The notes beneath the pieces were generated by a model. It saw nothing but the letters and a program-made list of their open reading frames with translations, made no database searches and was not told the origin of the DNA. From Leishmania infantum JPCM5 (lineage: Eukaryota; Euglenozoa; Kinetoplastea; Trypanosomatida; Trypanosomatidae), in contig NC_009405.2 in NCBI RefSeq assembly GCF_000002875.2, forward strand, positions 218,928-282,927: 64,000 bases of DNA, given 5' to 3'. The stretch's first letter is position 1, and each line of letters opens with the position of its first letter. This document shows positions 60,221 through 64,000 of the stretch, piece after piece. Made by a program: the position numbers and the translations under genes.

Positions 60221-62589
60221 ATGGAGCCCAACAAGGCATCCAGTGCGCGCGGCCACTACGTGCGCCTTGGCAAGAACGCGGATGTGATCTACAACGAGGC
60301 CGATGTCATTGGCCGCGGTCAGTTCGGTATTGTGTACCGCGGTCTCATTCCCGCCTCCGGCACTGTCGTCGCCGTCAAGCTGCTGCAGAATGTCCCCATG
60401 GTGTTCACTCCAACCTCGGAGCATGCAAGTCAGCACTCGCGCCATGCCGACCGGCACGAGGGTAAGGGCAGTCATCCTGCTGCACTGTCCTCTGCGGGGC
60501 CGTCTTCCTCGTCGTTCGCCCCGCCATCCAAACCAAGGTCTCCAGGCTGCCCGTCGGAGCTGGCGATTCTGTACGACGTGCGCGCCGACAACTGCCCCAA
60601 CATCGTGCACGTCATTTCCACGTGGAACAAGGTGCTGAAGCCCCCACGTAACGAGGCAAGCGGCGCGGCGGGCGCCGCGCCGCGGCTTGTATCGTCGTCC
60701 TCCTCCTGCGAGAGTCGACCCTCTCGCATCTTTGTCATGGTGACAGAGTACTGCGAGGGTGGCGATCTACAGCAGTTCATGAAGGCCCGCGGTGGTGCCC
60801 TGCCCGCCCACGTTGCTCGCTCCTTCACTTACCAGCTCTGCAACGCCTTGCTGACACTGAAGCGGCGCCGCATCGTGCACCGAGATGTCAAGCCCGCGAA
60901 CTTGCTTCTGACCTCCGCCGACTGCGAGGTGGCGACGCTAAAGCTGGCAGATTTTGGGATGGCCAAGGCTGCGCCGGCACCAGAGAGCCACAAGGCAGGC
61001 CCCGCCAGCGCCAGTGGTGGCAAGGACACCGGTCGCGAGGCGCGTAACGAGGAGGACGAGCCGGCCGATGCCTTCTCCCCGCTGTTCCACTCGGAGATGG
61101 GGACACCGATGTACATGTCCCCGGAGCGGCTCGCCCTGCAGCCGTACGGCTACAAAGCTGACGTATACTCTGCCGGCATGGTGCTGCTGGAGATGATGCG
61201 TGGATCGTGTGTGCAGGTCAAATGGGAGTCGCAGCTGCGCTCGGAGGTGCCGCGGACAATCTGGCGGGAGCTCCGGCAATACCCACCGGACGAAGTGCCC
61301 GCGTGGCTCGATCTCGTGCAGCGGATGACCGCGGCGGATCCAGCTCAACGGTACTCGGTAGAGGATGTGCTGCGGCACTCATGGTTTCACGCGAAGGTGG
61401 GGCCGCCGCTGCCGCCACTGACGTTCCCACTGCCGGAGACATCAGAGGGCGGCGCTGAGCGACAACCGCAAGAGACTCGACTACAGGCGGCTGCAACGCC
61501 TGCCGCTGGTTGCACCGGTAGTGGCAGCCAGTCGACCGCGCACGCAGGTGCGGACTCTCTCACCGCAGCTGCTGTTGGTGCTCCTGGCGCTGGAGGTGAC
61601 GAGATGGCTCCCAGGGCACCACACCGCCACAACGACCCAACTGTGGGTGCCGGAGGAAAGGGCACCTCGGTTCCTGAGCCGTCGGCGTCTTCGTCCTCCG
61701 ACGACGGCGAGGCGGGCGAGGGCACACAGCAAGCGATCAAGGTGGCTGCTCCGTCAAACAAGCACCGCAACTCTCGCCTAGCGGAGCCTTCAAAGTGGAT
61801 GGTACTGGGTGTTTGCGCGGAGGTGGACGCCGTCCACAATGTCGCCAACGGTGCCTACACCGGGCCACCAAAGCCGGCACTCGGTGCTCAGGGCGCGTCG
61901 CCGGTAACGACCACCGTGTCAAGTGCGGTGACGGCTGAGGCGTTTTCATTGCCACCTGGGTGCGGCCCGCACATTATCACTAACGCTGTGCGCTCCTTTG
62001 TGGATGTGGTGTACCTTTACGTGCTCCAGGACGAGCTGGACGCGGCACGTGGTCTGACGCTGGTGTCCTACCTGATGGAGCTGATGCAGAACGGGTACGC
62101 GGCATATCTAAAGTGCCTCGAGTACCTTGGCTGCAGTTGGCGTCACACAGCAGCGATGAACAGCTGCACTCTCGGCGGGCACCGGCTCGTGGTGCGTGAG
62201 GTAAACGCGCTCTACGGCGTGTGGCGGCAGCTGATGGCACGCCTGCATGGCGCACAGGCAGCCTACACGGCACGGCTTCCATCGCGCATTTTGGACAGCG
62301 CCGCGGCGTGGCGACAGCGGGTGCTGGGAGCGTCGGCCACTACTGGCGACGAGGCAGCGGGGGCCGACGAAGACGAGGGGGCACCGGCGGCGTTGTCCGT
62401 GGAGGAGCCGAGGGACGTGGACGTGAGCGAAGCCTCAACGTCGTCGGAGGGTGACATGATGATGTCCGCACTCCCCAGTGTCACATCCATTTCCAATGTT
62501 GTGGCAGATACGGAGGCGGCGGAGGGGGCAAGAGTGCCACTGCTCGCTGCTCCTCCTGCGCCGCGGATTGCGGAGAAATTGCGCGTTCT
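60221..62589 (+). CDS. ULK/ATG1-like Ser/Thr protein kinase, 3' end in gap
   Basis: At least 789 residues of a protein kinase; the 3' end is lost in the N gap. Catalytic domain features: glycine loop GRGQFGIVYRG, Lys in VAVKLL, a ~70-residue Ser/Pro/His-rich insert, helix C at PSELAILYDV, gatekeeper region VMVTEYCEGGDLQQFMKARG, HRDVKPANLLL, DFGMAKA, an activation-loop insert, then GTPMYMSPERL and DVYSAGMVLLEMM. It ends near RYSVEDVLRHSWFH. YCEGGDLQQFM followed by ARSFTYQLCNALLTLKRRRI is ULK/ATG1-like. After a ~150-residue low-complexity stretch, the C-terminal part (about 585-690) forms paired helices (VRSFVDVVYLYVLQDELDAA), similar in style to the tandem helical domain of ATG1 kinases. An in-frame ATG at 60179, 60 nt after the likely acceptor, is an alternative start adding 14 residues. 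Confidence 0.8.
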
Positions 62590-62689
62590 NNNNNNNNNNN
62601 NNNNNNNNNNNNNNNNNNNNNNNNNNNNNNNNNNNNNNNNNNNNNNNNNNNNNNNNNNNNNNNNNNNNNNNNNNNNNNNNNNNNNNNNN
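62590..62689. other. Assembly gap (100 N)
   Basis: Exactly 100 N, the usual placeholder for a gap of unknown size. The stop codon of the kinase gene and possibly more coding sequence lie inside, since the frame after the gap reads like untranslated DNA. Confidence 0.98.
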
Positions 62690-64000
62690 GCACGGACCTG
62701 GTCGTGCGTCTCTCGCCTCACCAAACACCCCCCCCTCACCCATCCACCACATCTCCTCCTCTCGTGCAATCGAAAGCACACGCGCACCCATACACGTGCG
62801 TGTGGGCCTGTGCACGCTTCATATGTCTTACGTCCGTTTTGTGTATCTTGCCGGCCTTGCGTTGTTGTCTGGGGCCGAGCCTCTCCCTCTCTCCCTGTGC
62901 GTGTGCTTGTGTGTGTCTGTATGCCTGTGTGCCGCTTTCCTTTCTTTTCCCCTCTTTTCTATATGATTTTGTTGCTTATAGGGAGCTCTGCTTTCGCTGT
63001 TTCAGCCTTCTACACTCACACGCACACGTACACACACACACGCGCAGATCTTTCCGCTTCACTCTTTCTTTCTCTACTTTTCACTCGCTCCCTGCCGATG
63101 AGTGTTTGCCGTTTCTCACAAACGTGCGTGAGCGTGTGCGTGTGTGCGTCAGTGTGTGGATGGGTGGCCACACCCTTCGCCGTTCACTGCATGTGTCCCT
63201 TGTCGTCGCCACCGATGAAGGGCACACGCCCGCACAAAACTCCCTCTTCCTTTTACTCTTGTGTGTATGTGTTGTGGTCGGTTTATGCTTCCTAGATGCC
63301 TCTTCCATCACGCCCGCTGTGCGGTCAGACAATCAAGTGAAGAGGCGAAACATGCACGGCTTGCGCATGCAGCTACCTTGGGAATAGACAGAGGAAGAGG
63401 GAGGAAAAGCAGGAAGGAGGAGGAGAGGAGGGTGAGAGTGGTTGCTTATGTCTCCTTTTTTCGCTCTCTGTGCTTGTGTGCCGGTGGCTTTTCGCCACGT
63501 ACCCTACACACACGCATACTCACGCATGCGACCCCTTACAAGCCCTCTTCTCCCTCTTCTTCTTCCATCCCTACCAGTACTTACACATCAGCACGAGAAC
63601 ACAAGGAGTTACGCACATGTGCGGGTGCCTGCAAAACATTGCCTGCCCGATTGATGGATAACTTTCATGTTTGGCACGTAGAGCCATGTACACTTTTGTT
63701 TCTATGCTCATGCCGTCCTTGCATGCCTCTACCTCTGCCTCGCTTCCCACACTTCCTTTTTCGCCTTTCCTCATTTCTCCATCCCTTCTCTCTGCATGTG
63801 TGCGTGATGGTTGTGCATCATTTACATTTGCAGCATCTCCATTGTCTTTTGTTGCACGCGTCCACACACATATACATACATGCACGTATATTTCTATACA
63901 TAGATGTGAGCTCTGTCCCTCCATTGCACTCTCCGTGTGTGCGCGTATGCGTACGTGATTGAGTGGGATACGGAAAGCGAAGCGATCGGAGCACCGGCAG
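62690..64000. other. Spacer after the gap, no gene seen
   Basis: 1.3 kb of T/C- and CA/GT-rich DNA typical of a 3'UTR and intergenic region. Open frames are low-complexity. A TATA/CATA patch lies at 63860-63905. Confidence 0.55.

Noticed and set aside
62690..63295. Continuation of the kinase frame after the N gap
   Set aside because: The in-frame sequence after the gap is low-complexity and matches 3'UTR composition; the true gap size is unknown, so the frame across it means nothing.
1..64000. CRISPR arrays, bacterial operons, insertion sequences, rRNA genes
   Set aside because: Direct repeats with regular spacers, transposase frames and rRNA blocks were not seen; the gene set and spacers are eukaryotic trypanosomatid. 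I did not detect tRNA genes by eye, but cannot exclude one.

Overview
The window is nuclear DNA of a trypanosomatid, most likely Leishmania or a close Leishmaniinae relative. The evidence is long intronless genes with G/C-ending codons, nearly all on one strand; pyrimidine- and microsatellite-rich spacers of 0.3 to 5.5 kb of the kind used for trans-splicing and polyadenylation; kinetoplastid-type proteins; and seven copies of a ~500-580 bp GC-rich interspersed repeat that I read as a SIDER (short interspersed degenerated retroposon) family. The gene order (ATP synthase subunit 9, proteasome RPN5, methionyl-tRNA synthetase and others) suggests a counterpart of Leishmania chromosome 21; that is an inference from memory. 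An exact 100-N gap at 62590-62689 shows this is a scaffold.

Layout. 1-577: repeat copy 1. 1656-3063: two minus-strand genes, a mitochondrial membrane protein and a small one-helix membrane protein. 3064-9963: a gene-poor transition zone where the coding strand changes. It holds a possibly frameshifted plus-strand gene (3572-4185), two inverted repeat copies (4258-4760 and 7960-8461) enclosing a 3.2 kb compositionally odd island, and a G-tract-rich stretch. From 9964 to the end everything recognisable is on the plus strand: an Aat-like leucyl/phenylalanyl-tRNA-protein transferase, ribosomal protein eL36, a MIC10-like MICOS subunit, ATP synthase subunit c, an unknown 722-aa protein, proteasome RPN5, a CCCH zinc-finger protein, a 1092-aa protein resembling TEDC1 of the delta/epsilon-tubulin complex, Rab21, a broken pfkB sugar kinase, NOT1, cytosolic-type methionyl-tRNA synthetase, MKT1/MKT1-like with a 530-residue Q/P/G/M-rich leader, and an ULK/ATG1-like protein kinase that runs into the gap.

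Together these look like one long polycistronic unit of housekeeping genes. Two themes cluster: mitochondrial inner-membrane shaping and energy (MIC10-like directly before the c-ring subunit), and cytoplasmic mRNA fate (CCCH protein, NOT1, MKT1), which suits an organism that regulates after transcription. Since transcription is polycistronic, neighbourhood is weak evidence for shared function. The most interesting points are the TEDC1-like protein, the bacterial-type N-degron transferase, the nearly identical repeat copies in both orientations, and the odd island between the inverted copies.
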